Source: Diploptera punctata
Taxonomy: Eukaryota; Arthropoda; Insecta; Blattodea; Blaberidae
Assembly (NCBI GenBank): GCA_030220185.1
Contig: JASPKZ010005705.1
Span: 1,289,501-1,353,500, forward strand
Direction: 5' to 3'
DNA length: 64,000 nt
Under the pieces are notes generated by a model. That model did no database searches. It was not told the DNA's origin and saw only the letters and a list, made by a program, of their open reading frames with translations. Shown here in pieces: positions 44,757 to 55,414 of the stretch. A program made the translations under genes and the position numbers. The first letter of the stretch is position 1, and the number at the start of each line of letters is the position of its first letter.

Positions 44757-45659
44757 AAACATGCACTTTTTTTGGTACAGTAAGGAAATTGAGATATAGC
44801 AAAATTGTAGATTAAGGATATATGTATTATCAATAAGAAGAATCTCAATATGGTATTTGTTTTCGATCTTTAATTATATAATAAGTAGGTCTGATAAGTT
44901 GAATAGTCTGATGGTGCATTTGATGTCTGCAGGGACGGGGGGAGGGGGCATGAGCGTGCGTGTGTGTATATGTGTGGGGGTGTGTGGGTGTATGTGTGTG
45001 TTTTTTTTTCTAATTTGTTTTCTAGCAATTTTTTTTAAATATGAATGTATAGAATGAGACTTTTTTTATTTATACACGTGGTCTTTTGATGGATGAGTGT
45101 AGATATGTATTATTGTGATGTAGTGTAGACATAGATTTTACTTGTATGTAGACTATTATTGTTTTTTGATACAGGTGCATTTGTAGGAATTTGTTTATAT
45201 TATGATTAGTTTTATGTTTTTATTCATGGAAAAATAATGCACGTACGGCCAAGCAGGCCCGTGCGCAATGTAAATCCATATGTATTTTCTTTCTTCTGAA
45301 AAAAAAGGCAATAAATTCCATTATCTTATATTTGTAACTTATTTTTTCTGGTTATATGTCTGTTTCATAAGACAGCATTTATCTTTGCTGTTATTGCTCT
45401 ATCTTTATTTACTCTGTTCTTAATATCACTTTCTAGTTTATCTTCTTTATCCAATTTTACTTCCAGATACTCCAATTCTTCACATCCTCTAATATACCCG
45501 TTCTAATTATTTCGTCACACCTTATGATTATTTTAATAGTACGGCTATATTTAAAGATTTGGCGTTAGTGTGCGTACTGTGTACACGTACGTCTTGAGCC
45601 GGCGTACAGGTGACTTTTTAAGGGCACTTAGCCGGTTGATGCATAACATCGTCCAATTG

Positions 45660-45927
45660 CAATGTTAAAAGATACCGGGATATGTGGCCGTGATCTATAA
45701 CTGGTGTTTCTTCCAGACGTTTCTCCCTCAACTGCGGAGAGCATCTTCAGTGGCGAGTGTTCCAAGATCGTAGACAAGGGAACACCACCTATAAGTACTC
45801 GCCACTGAAGATGCCCTCCGCAGTTGAGGGAGAAACGTCTGGAAGAAACGCCAGTTATACACTACGACCACATAGCCCGGAATCTTTTAACGTTATGATT
45901 ACCGGCCGTGAAAGCCTGCATTCCATA
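45660..45927 (-). mobile_element. Palindromic P element, copy 2
   Basis: Exact 12-bp duplication atcgtccaattg at 45648-45659 and 45928-45939. Same arms as the copy at 238 but opposite orientation: the 34-bp tail is at the right end. The hammerhead-like core on the plus strand is ctgaaga (45805-45811), CCCTC/GAGGG stem, gaaac (45832-45836), gtc. The loop between the arms differs from copy 1. Confidence 0.75.
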
Positions 45928-46015
45928 ATCGTCCAATTGTGTTTACCTGACATTTCAAACTGAATAATTATACTGAGAGCCTTTTGCTCTCATTAAAAAT
46001 GTAAGTTTGAACTCA

Positions 46016-46497
46016 CAAGGGAATTGTCAACCAATGCATGCCGAAACGTACCGTGACATTTCTCCCAGAGAAACGCTGTTATGTACCAAGGACGTGTCCA
46101 AAAAAACTATCTGACGTTTTTTAATGCAAGACACAAATTCAGCGCCAATAAATTCACTGAAACTACAGCGAAGTCGTTAAACAACTCCTGAATTGTGATG
46201 AAAGGGATCAAACAAACAACCTGCCCTCATGCTGCAACCTGTCGCACTCCAAACCCTGACAACCTGCCCACACACGCCGCGTCCCGTCACATTGACTTTC
46301 CGCTTTATTCACGTATGGAGTCCATCTGATTCGCACAGTGGGTTGCCATTGCTGGTTTTCTGGCTTCAATGTATATATATTGCAGTTAAAAACGGTACAT
46401 GTTTTAGACACGGCCTTGATTTGCCAACACATCGATTTCTGGGGAGGAAAGCAAAGTTAAAGGTAGGTTTCTGCATGCAATAGTTGACAGTTTCCTG
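46016..46497. mobile_element. Non-autonomous TIR DNA transposon, copy 2
   Basis: Ends caagggaattgtcaacca and complement, as in 13518-13945. The internal sequence differs and is less AT-rich. No transposase. Confidence 0.7.
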
Positions 46498-46643
46498 GTC
46501 AGAAAGATGATATGTGACGTTTACAAACAATAACGCGTTAAAAAAACCACCATTGCAATTATAATTTTTAACCGATGGGAAGTTCACACATTATAGGCGG
46601 AGTTAGAAAATTGTTGATTCCCAAATTGGGCGATGACGAAATA

Positions 46644-48133
46644 CACTGCTCAAAAAAATTAGGGGATATTGTAGAATAACCTATTAAGACTATGTTTTTA
46701 GGAACAGTATTAGATGCAATCACTTTCTATTACTCCAAAAGAATGTAAACAAGAGTTTGAAGTCATTACGTAACCTCTGTACCACACCAGATGTCAAAGA
46801 GATCCTGATTAGGAATATGGCAAACAAACAAAGCAACATTAACATGGGTGAAATGTTTCTTTAGTATGGTGTATGGTCTCCTCGAACGGCCAGCACTGCC
46901 TCACACCTGTGTGGAATTGATGCAATGAGGTTAGCAGTGAGTTCTTGGGGGATACTTGGCCACTCTTCCATAAGAGCAATGTGCAGCTCACATTGTGGGA
47001 GGTGCTGGTCTGCCTGCAATGCGTCTGCCTAATGCATCCCACACATGCTCAATCGGATTTAAGTCCGGGGAGGAAGCTGGCCATTGCATATGCTCGATAC
47101 CCTCCACTTCCAGCATGTCGTCCACCAAGCCAGCTCTGTGGGGTCGTGCATTATCGTCCATAAAAGAAAAGAATCACCTATGCCACCAGCATAAGGCACG
47201 CCAAAAGGCCGGATAATCTCATCTCTATACCTTACCGCAGTCAAAGTACCACCTTGGATGACGTAGAGGTCCGTACGTCCACCACTACTGACTCCTGTCC
47301 ACACCATCAATCCACCGCCACCATATGGGGATCTTTCACGTACAAAAGCTGGATTGTTTCGTGTCCCTTTTTCCTCCAGATGAATATACGCCGACTATCA
47401 TATTCCACGTTGAATCGCGACTCATCAGAAAAAGAACTGATCTCCATTCGGCATGCCTCCACCCACGATGTTCCTCCGCCCAGTTTCTGCGATCCCTACG
47501 GTGTTGTGGAGTTAACCTGGTACACACCATGGGCCTACGGGCATAGAGACCACTTCCATGTAGTCGATTACGGACAGTTTGAGTTGACACCCTGCGTCTT
47601 GTTGCTGTTTGAAGTGTATTTCGCAGTTGAGTTGTATTCTGCTGTCTATTCCGACGGGCTGTTAACAAGAGGTAACGGTCATCCCTTGCTGTTGTTGCCC
47701 GTGGTCGACCTTGTCCGGCTCTTCTATTCTTTGAAAACGATTCCAAAGTCTGTAAATCACGCTTTGAGACACCCCAATGGCTTGTGCCACCTCTTGTTGT
47801 GTCTGTCCAGCTTCCATCCTTCCTATGGCCCTCCAAAGCTATTGGTTCAGGTAAATCACGTTGTCGAGGCATTATTGTCCTTAAGGCAAGTCGTTCACTA
47901 ACTGAAAACTGGACTGGATTTAAAAACAGCAACAAAACACTCACCCCCACACCACCCTTTCACATCAACAGTACAGACACTGCCCTCTGGTGTGGTACCG
48001 AGGTTACGTAACAACTTCAAACTCTTGTTTACATTATCTTGGAGTAATAGAAAGTGATTGCATCTAATACTGTTCCAAAAATCATAGTCTTAATAGGTTA
48101 TTCTACAATATCCCCTAATTTTTTTTAGCAGTG
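46644..48133 (-). mobile_element. Tc1-like transposon A, copy 2
   Basis: 1490 bp, TA at 46642-46643 and 48134-48135, long TIRs as in copy 1. It lies 18 bp from the start of the putative hAT. Confidence 0.96.
46861..47872 (-). pseudogene. Tc1-like transposase A, copy 2
   Basis: Start 47872-47870, stop 46861-46863. It has the same N-terminus (MPRQRDLPEP), but a frameshift follows almost at once; GRPRATTARDDRYLLLTARR and the RRDRRNWAEEHRGW block are recovered in another frame. WTGVSSGGRTDLYVIQGG is open, then another frameshift. The second catalytic Asp codon is intact (MDDNAR), unlike in copy 1. Confidence 0.92.
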
Positions 48134-48189
48134 TAAGTTTGAGAAGCTATGGTCTAGACCAGTGGTAGTTAAACTGATCCCTACCGCCC

Positions 48190-48498
48190 ACAAACACACA
48201 CTAACACAAACAAACACAATTACTCTCATACCACGTATCATCATAACAATTATCATTACTCTAAATATTACGTATATTTATTTTATGTATCACTAAACAC
48301 AAACTCATAGAAACAAACAAACACACAATACTTTTTACTTTATGTAACATCTACACTTTATGTAACATCTATGTGTATTATGTTTATTTATTCAATAAAG
48401 ATTAGATAGTAGTTAGGGACATAGAGCAGAACCGGGGATAAGGGCAATATGCCCGAGGTAACCCGAGGGGTGGTGGTGGGGCTCTAAATAAATAAAAA
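48190..48498 (+). mobile_element. Short LINE-like 3' end inserted in the hAT terminus
   Basis: 309 bp ending in (TAAA)n, flanked by tgatccctaccgccc (48175-48189) and tggtccctatcgccc (48499-48513), a 15-bp duplication with two differences. The family is not identified. Confidence 0.6.
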
Positions 48499-48944
48499 TG
48501 GTCCCTATCGCCCGCTAGTGGGCGTTCCAGCTTTCATGATGGGCGGCAGTGGTTTTAAAAACATTTTCATTAGGTTTTCATAAAATTCCCAATGACAATG
48601 TAAATTTTATAAAATGTATTATTTGTATCGCCCGCGCAAAAGTTCAGTTCACGTTACGTAAGTGAAACTAAATGACACTATAGTGTGACAGTAAGCAAAA
48701 GAGCCTTGTTCCAGAATAGCTCGCATATCTCACCCCACATCACCCAGTTGAAAGATACAATGCGCAGAAATATTTAACTATAGTAAATTTTTATATATAT
48801 AGTAGGACTTTATTAGACAAAAAGTAAGATATTTACAATATTATTTACAAATATGGATCGCACGGGCAGTAAGCCGTACGTGCTGTTGACAGTCCGTTAC
48901 AATAAAGTAATAATTGCTACTAGTGTGAAGAAAAATAAACAACG

Positions 48945-49105
48945 AAAAAAAAGCAATAACATTACAATTACATAAAGAAAACGCAATAATATTACAATTA
49001 AATAATAACACAATAGCATTATACACTAAAAAAACAATAACATTACGATTACATAAAGAAAACACAATAATATTACAATTAAATTATAACACAATAGCAT
49101 TATAC
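48945..49105. repeat. 81-bp tandem repeat, two units here, a third at 50197
   Basis: Unit core 'cataaagaaaacacaataat' with period 81 (48961 versus 49042). A third unit begins at about 50197, just beyond composite repeat Z, which appears to have landed inside the array. Confidence 0.75.
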
Positions 49106-50195
49106 ACAAAAATAAATAATAGTTTTAAAAAACTAAAAGAACACGCTTTATTAGAAAACTAAAAAATGAAAAATAATTTTAATTTCCAATACGTTTGGGA
49201 TAAAACAAAGTGGTCAACAAAAAAATCATCTCCAACACATATAGAATAAAATTAGAGTTATCAACAAAAAGAAAATAATTGTACCATCAAATGCGTGGGG
49301 TGCTCTATATCTATTAATATATTTGATAATAAACAGATATTGGTAAAAGTAAGCTCTCTAAGAAGAAAATGTAAAAATCGTAAAAAGCACCCACGCTTTT
49401 GATGGTAAAATTATTTTCTTTTTGTTGATAACTCTAATTTTATTCTATATGCGTTGGAGATGATTTTTTTGTTGACCACTTTATTTTATCCCAAGCGTAT
49501 TGGAAATTAAAATTATTTTTCATTTTTTAGTTTTCTAATAAAGCGTGTTCTTTTAGTGTTTTTAATCTATTATTTATTTTTTATTTTTTAGTTTTAATAT
49601 TTTACAGAATAAGATAAACATGTAAATACCTTTAAATTCGATACTATTGTAGTATGAGCTAAAAGTAATACTCTTCTATAAAAAAAACCCTCCCAGCCGG
49701 ATTTGAACCAGCGACGTATGGATTACTTAAATTATATAAAAAGAGTTCACTGCTCTACCAACTGAGCTCTTACAACGATTGACTAAAAACGCGACAAGTC
49801 CGCAATCTATTATACCAGTTTTCATTTTTTTGATTTTCGAATGATTCTGGCCAGGATTTTAGAAACAAAATATGAAATTATTATATTGTCATGGGTCCTC
49901 TACACGTATACAAAGTTTCAAGTCGATCCAATGTTTCTAAGTGGGTGAAAATCGCGTTGAAAGATTCCGTTACATTGATACAAAAACACTTTTTTTGATT
50001 TTCTGATGACTATGGCCAGGATTTTAGAAAATAAATATGAAATTATTGTATTGTCACGGGTCCTCTACAAGTATACAAAGTTTCAACTCGATCCAATGAT
50101 TTTAAGTGGGTGAAAATCGCGTTAAAAATTCCGTTACATAGATAGATTGATAGATAGATAGATAGATACAGGTCAAGCTAATATAAAGCGTGTAA
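49106..50195 (-). repeat. Composite repeat Z, copy 1
   Basis: Left part: an inverted repeat with arms 49115-49300 and 49385-49575 (for example 'ttttaatttccaatacgttt' and complement). Then a tRNA-Tyr-like locus, then a unit of about 155 bp repeated twice (49830-49985, 49990-50145; 'gtatacaaagtttcaa'). It ends 'aagctaatataaagcgtg'. A shorter copy is at 55415-56160. Confidence 0.75.
49688..49772 (-). tRNA. tRNA-Tyr-like pseudogene with T-run terminator
   Basis: The minus strand has 'gagctcagttggtagagc' (D arm and A box), then about 45 nt, then 'gctggttcaaatccggc' (perfect T arm and B box), then a T-run. The acceptor stem no longer pairs and the GTA anticodon is lost (gaactctttt). Same locus as at 55.8 kb. 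Confidence 0.55.
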
Positions 50196-50382
50196 AAACA
50201 ATAACATTACGATTACATAAAGAAAACACAGTAATATTACAATTAAATAATAACACAATAACATTATACATTAAATAATTTATATATAATTATTAAGAAT
50301 TAATGTTATTGCATTTTGATAACATATATTTATTCATGAATGAGTGTTGTTCTTATTTTCCGCGTTTTGTCCAGAAATTTAC

Positions 50383-50423
<41 letters not shown>

Positions 50424-50425
<2 letters not shown>

Positions 50426-51270
50426 ACAGAGAAAACAAAAATGATGGCATTTCAAGGTGTAGATCCTGTCAGAAGTAAAATTGTACTTGACAATAGCTAC
50501 AATTTTGGATCAGGTGAATAATGTTATAAATCTAGGATGCAGTGTCCACCGCTGTGGTCTCGAGGTAGCGTGCTGCCTTGTCACGCAGCGGGCCCGGGTT
50601 CGATCCCCGGTCGGGACAGTTTTTCTGATTGAGGTTTTTATCGGGGTTTTTCCTCACCTGTAAGACAAATGCCAGGAAAACTTTAAGGTCCAAACGGTCC
50701 CCGAAATCATATGGCCATCGCAATCATCATCATTCATATTCATCTTAGGTTAAGTTTAGGATTAGGGACTCTCCTGGCGCACCATTATCATCATCATCAC
50801 CCATCATATCATCGGGGCAATGTAACCCCGCCTTCCAGGCGCCCCAACCTCAGAAGTGGGCTACAAGTACGCCATGCCAGGAGAGAAACCAGGAATGTCG
50901 AAAAGACAAACCTGGGGCATTTGAAAAAAAAATCATATGAAGAAGAAAAGGATGTAACTGCAAAAATATAAAAAATGAGGTTCTTAAAGATTAATAAATT
51001 ACATCTTCAAGCCACAGTTAATCCTAAAACACTCAAGATAAAAAGTCTGTAAACAATGGCTCTTACAACTCTTTTGTATGATAGCGAAGAATTTACATTG
51101 CAGCAGAAGGATATAGAGAGACTCAGATCTTCCGAAATGAGACATCTTCGAAGGACTGTTGGATACACTACTAAATCATAAAAAAAGAAGACATCTTAGA
51201 AGAATTACACGTGCAGCCTTTAGAAAACAAAATTTCTTTAGAGAACAATAATATATTACGATCTGAGGTT
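50424..51270 (+). pseudogene. LINE reverse-transcriptase fragment, split by SINE S1
   Basis: Plus frames read ISTEKTKMMAFQG (reverse-transcriptase block after the catalytic site), then after the SINE a Lys-rich block, TLLYDSEEFTLQQKDIERL and RSSEMRHLRRTVGYTTKS. Degraded LINE of the O/T type. An (AT)n run precedes at 50389-50423. Confidence 0.72.
50543..50925 (+). mobile_element. SINE S1, full length
   Basis: Well-kept head with GTC anticodon region, 'gggttcgatccccgg' T arm, body and A-run end. It sits inside a LINE reverse-transcriptase fragment; no clear TSD. Confidence 0.9.
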
Positions 51271-51850
51271 GAGAAGTGGTTTTTACAGAATCGAGGAAAA
51301 TTTTTAAAAACCAATCGATAGCGAGGATTTTGTAAAACACTTCACAAACGTTCGTTGTACATTATATTTTTCACGATGGTGTTTTCAAAATTATAAATTA
51401 TTGTAAAATAATAATATCTTTGTTGGAAATATTTGCGTTCATTATAAACAATTGACTAACGTTAACAGTGTGGGCAATGTTTATTAGTTGAAACGACAGG
51501 AGGCCGTGAGACCAATTATTGATATTATGGCCGCAAGTTCGTATTCATTGTTTTATATTGTTTGAAATAAAGTTCAGTTCATTTAAAATGCAGTGATTTG
51601 TTTCGTATAATGTATATTAATACTATATTTGGGATGGTTTTTGAATATACATTGTACGTAGTATACATAGAGGGCAGTGGTTTTACTTCCCGCAGATAGA
51701 TGTAAATGTAATATTACAGTATAGTTATTTACGATGGCAATCCCGAAATGTAGGAAGTTCAACTTTCAATCATTGGTCGCCATTGCTGTAAGTACGACAA
51801 AACGCACTATCGCGCAAAAAAAGAATATGGATGTAACATGTTCGTCAAAT
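51235..51850 (+). repeat. Interspersed repeat V, copy 2
   Basis: Inverted partner of 27620-28140. A 65-codon frame from ATG 51734 to about 51931 contains RRRPGRPLTLNG, but the other copy is not open there, so coding is doubtful. Confidence 0.55.
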
Positions 51851-51934
51851 GGAGGATCACATGATACCCCTGCAGGAAGAAGAAGACCGGGACGTCCACT
51901 CACTTTGAATGGTATTTCTATTGAGGCATAATTT

Positions 51935-52430
51935 CAGAAAATAAAAAAAATATAGATATTTAAAATTGAAAAATATAATAAATTATATGGCATAATAAAA
52001 ATAAATGTTGGAAAATCAATGTCAACAGAAACGAAATTAAGATTACATAATACTATTTCAAAATCAGCACTTAAATATGGAAGTAAAGTTTGGGTCCTGA
52101 ATTTGAGAGATAAAAAGAAATTAGAAGCAGAATATATGAGATTTTTGATACCACTTCTTGGAATCACAAGGTTAGATCACCAAATAAATATTGATATAAG
52201 AAAAAAAAATGAAAGTCGAAAATATATTAAATGATATAACCAAATATCAACTAAATTGCAAACAACATGTTTCGAGAATGGAAAGGGGCAGATTACCCAA
52301 ATTATCTCTATAATATCAACCGTAGGGAAATAGATATTTAGGAAGGCCAAGACGTAGATGGATTCACCAAGATCACCGTGAGTAAACTAAGGCGACAGAT
52401 CCTACTGAAATGTTCATGATGATGATTTAT
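51935..52430 (+). pseudogene. LINE N C-terminal fragment, copy 2
   Basis: The frame 52019-52234 (LRLHNTISKSALKYGSKVW, then FLIPLLGITRLDHQINIDIR) parallels the copy at 26.9 kb almost residue for residue. The tail again ends in GAT repeats. Confidence 0.82.
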
Positions 52431-52558
52431 ATTTAGGCGAAACAGGTCAACAAATGGCCTATATTCGTGAATGGACTATGATTATGATTAAGTTGTTTTA
52501 TAAAGATTTATTCTCCCAAACTTAGCAAAAGTTCGACAAAGTATTTTGTAAGTAATTA

Positions 52559-52567
52559 TTGTTGTTG

Positions 52568-52611
<44 letters not shown>

Positions 52612-52642
52612 ATTATTATTAGATAGATAGATAGATAGATCA
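52559..52642. repeat. Compound microsatellite (TTA)n and (GATA)n
   Basis: A run of TTA/ATT units followed by six GATA units. Another (TTA)n run is at 52897-52953. Confidence 0.95.
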
Positions 52643-52895
52643 TCGGTTGATTAATGTCTTTGACATCGTCCGATTCCTAATAGCCAATTTTGTCGGTCCA
52701 TCCAATCTCCTGGTTGTAGATGTTTCTCCTTCATATATAAACATATTCCCTGACTCCAGGAGGTTTAAGGTCTTCCTCTGCTTCGTCTTTCCTCAGGTTT
52801 CCATTCCAAAACAGATTTTGGTAGTCGATCCTCTTCCATTCGCTAGACATGTCCATACCATCTTAATTGCTGAGTTTTAATATAATCTAAAATAG
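52643..52895 (-). pseudogene. LINE X C-terminal fragment
   Basis: The minus strand gives a degraded LINE tail (KMVWTCLANGRGST, then GKTKQRKTLNLLES and EGETSTTRRLDGPTKL). The family is not otherwise represented. Confidence 0.55.
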
Positions 52896-52897
52896 TG

Positions 52898-52954
<57 letters not shown>

Positions 52955-53120
52955 TTAACTTGCTGTAACTCTGCTTTATAAATTTTATAAAGTTACTTCC
53001 CTACGATACAATCACTATTACTGTGGAACCGGTGCGATGGGCGATTATAAAATGTTACAACTAACAGAGATACAAAAATGGGCGATAGGTATAAAAAGCT
53101 TGACTACCCCTGGTCTAGAC

Positions 53121-53615
53121 CACGAAGATATATGTCTGAGGTTACTATTAACTCTATCAATGTATTCGCTAACTGCGTCAGATCTCGTAGACTGCGATGG
53201 ACACTAATTAGGGGCATGGAAATTTCTTGCGTGAAATCTAGAGGGAAAGCGACTTACGGGTACTTCAATAATGAGATGGTAGTATAACATTAACCATGAT
53301 TATGCAGGGGATTACTGTAAACATTATCGGCCGCTGTTGATTACAGGTTATGTTCCTTGCCGCTGGTCCCAAGGGTTGCGAGATCAAATCCGGTAGCGGT
53401 CAGTGGATATTTTTAGAATGGAAAAATCCAAGGAGCAAGTCCTCCGGAAGGGATTTTAAGCCGAATGTCCCAAGTATGAGGCTAAGGCTTAACATTGGTC
53501 TTTCACGACGTTGTAGATTAAGATGACTAAAAAAATTCATTCAAGATAGGGGTGTATAGAGAGCTTATGTTCGCGCGGCAATGAACCTCCGGGTTCGATA
53601 GTATCACTAAGTTAG
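53121..53615 (+). pseudogene. LINE L fragment, split by SINE S3
   Basis: 53180-53310 matches the L tail (SRRLRWTLIRGMEIS in place of RRLRWAGHVARMGNE), and 53535-53615 is the L 3' end ('gcgcggcaatgaacctccgg'). Confidence 0.78.
53318..53530 (+). mobile_element. SINE S3
   Basis: tRNA-like head with a degraded B box (gatcaaatcc), then the S3 signature 'atggaaaaatccaaggagca' and 'agtcctccggaaggga'. Two more copies at 54.1 and 56.8 kb. Confidence 0.78.
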
Positions 53616-53619
53616 TTGT

Positions 53620-54088
53620 TCTTTTATAAAAATTAGATAGTATTTTTTCTTCGCAGAAACCAGTAAATCACGAAAATGTCGTTGAGTTTTCCAGGTGAGG
53701 AAAACCCAATCTTGCTGCAGGAAAATTTGGCGATGGTAGAAATGAAGTATAATAATACAGAGAAGAGTCGAGATAAATTGTGAAAAACTCTAGTGTGTGT
53801 GTTTTTTTTACAAAGAAAGTCTGGCAAGCTGCCACTTAGAGTTATTCATAAAAATGTGTTCATAGCCAGGGAAAGAAGTGTGTCCATACAGTGTCCAGCT
53901 AAATGGAATGTAAACTGTGGTACATGGGACACTCATGGATCATCACTTTCTAAACACAATGCCTTGTCATTGGAACCATTCATACATTCTTTTAGCTACA
54001 CTTTAAATGTATTGCGATAATCATGGTACCCTGTAACTTCTGTTACATATTCCAAAACAGCCTTACTTGATCTTCCCCTTAAGACCAT
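53620..54088. other. No recognised feature
   Basis: A 75-codon plus frame at 53793-54020 has no known motif. Nothing else seen. Confidence 0.5.
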
Positions 54089-54090
54089 GT

Positions 54091-54405
54091 CGGCCGCGGT
54101 GGACTACGGTTATGCTCCTTGCTCTGGTACAGATGGTCGCGGGTTCAAACCAGGCCGGGGTCTATGGATTTTTTAGGATGGAAAAATCCAAGGAGCAAGT
54201 CCTCCGGGACGGATGAATCCCAAGTCTGAAGATTTTCAGGCTAGTAAAATATCCTTAAGCCTGAAGAAAAAGGCCTCTGATCAAAATTCACCGAACTCAA
54301 CATCCTAATAATACCTTAGTTGTCTGCTAGATGTCTCATTGAGTTGGTATGTTGACCACATGCCATTCATGACATATATGGGCAAATAAGATAATTAAAT
54401 TAACT
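54091..54405 (+). mobile_element. SINE S3, best copy
   Basis: The head has A-box-like 'gtggactacggttatgctcc' and B box 'gcgggttcaaaccaggc'. The body follows ('gattttcaggctagtaaaat', 'aaggcctctga'). Confidence 0.8.
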
Positions 54406-54409
54406 TGGT

Positions 54410-54474
54410 CTTGTAAGTTAAGGAAAGAGTGGACAATGCTGAGTTTGCAGTGAAAGACCTGCTCTTGAGCAGAA

Positions 54475-54506
<32 letters not shown>
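54410..54506 (+). repeat. LINE K 3' tail fragment plus (AT)n
   Basis: 'gagtttgcagtgaaagacct' and 'gctcttgagcagaacactat' equal the K terminus at 16.9 kb, followed by an AT run. Confidence 0.75.
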
Positions 54507-54508
<2 letters not shown>

Positions 54509-54642
54509 TCTAGTAACTTCTAACAAAGAAGATGCTATGACTCAACAATGGGCCACGCCATTACAGATTTGAGGAATAACGACTTATCTTCTTGAATTTC
54601 ATCCAATACTTGTTGACTTATTTTCTTATCTGACGAATTTAT

Positions 54643-55084
54643 CATAAGTAATGCCACGAGTGATTTCCAAATTATCGATAAATTCACGACTCACGAAGTG
54701 AGGAGTGAATTTATCTAGAGAATTTGGAAATTAAGAGTGGCATTTGTTAGGACTATTTAACGAATAAAATTAAGCTGTTTACTCACAAATCATTATTTAA
54801 CCATAGTTATTTTAAAATATTTATATATTTAATGTAAACGGCGATGTTTGAAAACAAATGAGAAACGATAGGTACGCTTCTACTGCTTCTTTTGTTTATC
54901 ACTGCAACCAGATCATATTATTTATTGCCAAAGGAACGCAATATTGTAAGGAGGAGCTTTCTTTAATATGGTAATTATAACACTGATAAATATTTGGTGA
55001 AACACGACTCTGATTGGTTGTAAAACAAAAATCATTGAAACGTGATTGGCCATTGACTCCCATTTGGGGCATGAGTTAAATAGT
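54643..55084 (-). mobile_element. Interspersed repeat R, copy 4, internally deleted
   Basis: Both ends and the hairpin are intact; about 280 bp of the middle is lost. Confidence 0.82.
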
Positions 55085-55344
55085 CTTTGCTAATCATCTC
55101 CATAGCCAAATACCTATCAGTCTCTTTGTCACTTTATACCTAGATCCAACAACAATATTATGGTATAATATTACAATAACTCATTGTGTATTTCCGTGTG
55201 TGTGCGTGTGTTTTTCTCCAAGAAAAAATATTGTTTTTATTTTATTGCGATGCACTGTTTGTATCGTTAGTCAAAATAAGAAAATAATTATATCGGTAAG
55301 TGTACCTACTAAGGAGATGATGTTAGCTTAATAAATAATAGTTG

Positions 55345-55405
55345 AATGCAGGCTTTTCACGGCCGGTAATCATAATGTTGAGTGATTCCGGGTTCTGTGG
55401 CCGGG
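55345..55405 (+). repeat. P-element tail fragment
   Basis: 'gaatgcaggc' then 'cacggccggtaatcat', followed by a short piece of the P arm (gattccggg). The rest of P is missing. Confidence 0.7.
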
Positions 55406-55414
55406 TTCCGGGTA

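Larger units (their letters stand above)
42462..45326. mobile_element. LINE W, twin-primed (5'-inverted) insertion
   Basis: 2865 bp with the exact 14-bp duplication tatatttgtaactt at 42448-42461 and 45327-45340. The left 2.1 kb carries ORF1 and the start of ORF2 on the minus strand, with the 5' end facing the joint near 44.56 kb. The right 0.77 kb is the ORF2 C-terminus and 3' UTR on the plus strand, with an A-rich end. The middle of ORF2 is absent. This is the arrangement made by twin priming during target-primed reverse transcription. Confidence 0.88.
42000..45530 (-). pseudogene. LINE M C-terminal region, split by LINE W
   Basis: 42000-42461 gives MDFLRRAARCSKLEKNRK, CYGHVRRMQEERLPRKML and RTRGLEDMEWMDRDEWRRK on the minus strand. 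The same frame family resumes at 45341-45530 with the region directly upstream (a Lys/Glu-rich block then NRVNKDRAITANINAVL). LINE W lies between. Confidence 0.82.
48160..53112. mobile_element. Putative 5-kb hAT element filled with later insertions
   Basis: The 8-bp sequence gtctagac is at 48152-48159 and 53113-53120; it fits the nTCTAGAn target liked by hAT elements. The ends read cagtggtagttaaactgatc and, complemented, caggggtagtcaagcttttt, each followed by a CTAYCGCCC block. No hAT transposase is visible, and most of the inside is other repeats. Alternatively these are one end each of two separate copies. Confidence 0.5.

Noticed and set aside
47254..47901. A 215-codon plus-strand frame over Tc1-A copy 2, the second longest open frame
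   Set aside because: It is antisense to the transposase gene, shows no motif, and the equivalent frame in copy 1 is broken.
48945..49105. CRISPR-like array
   Set aside because: Units are 81 bp direct repeats without unique spacers, in a eukaryotic setting.
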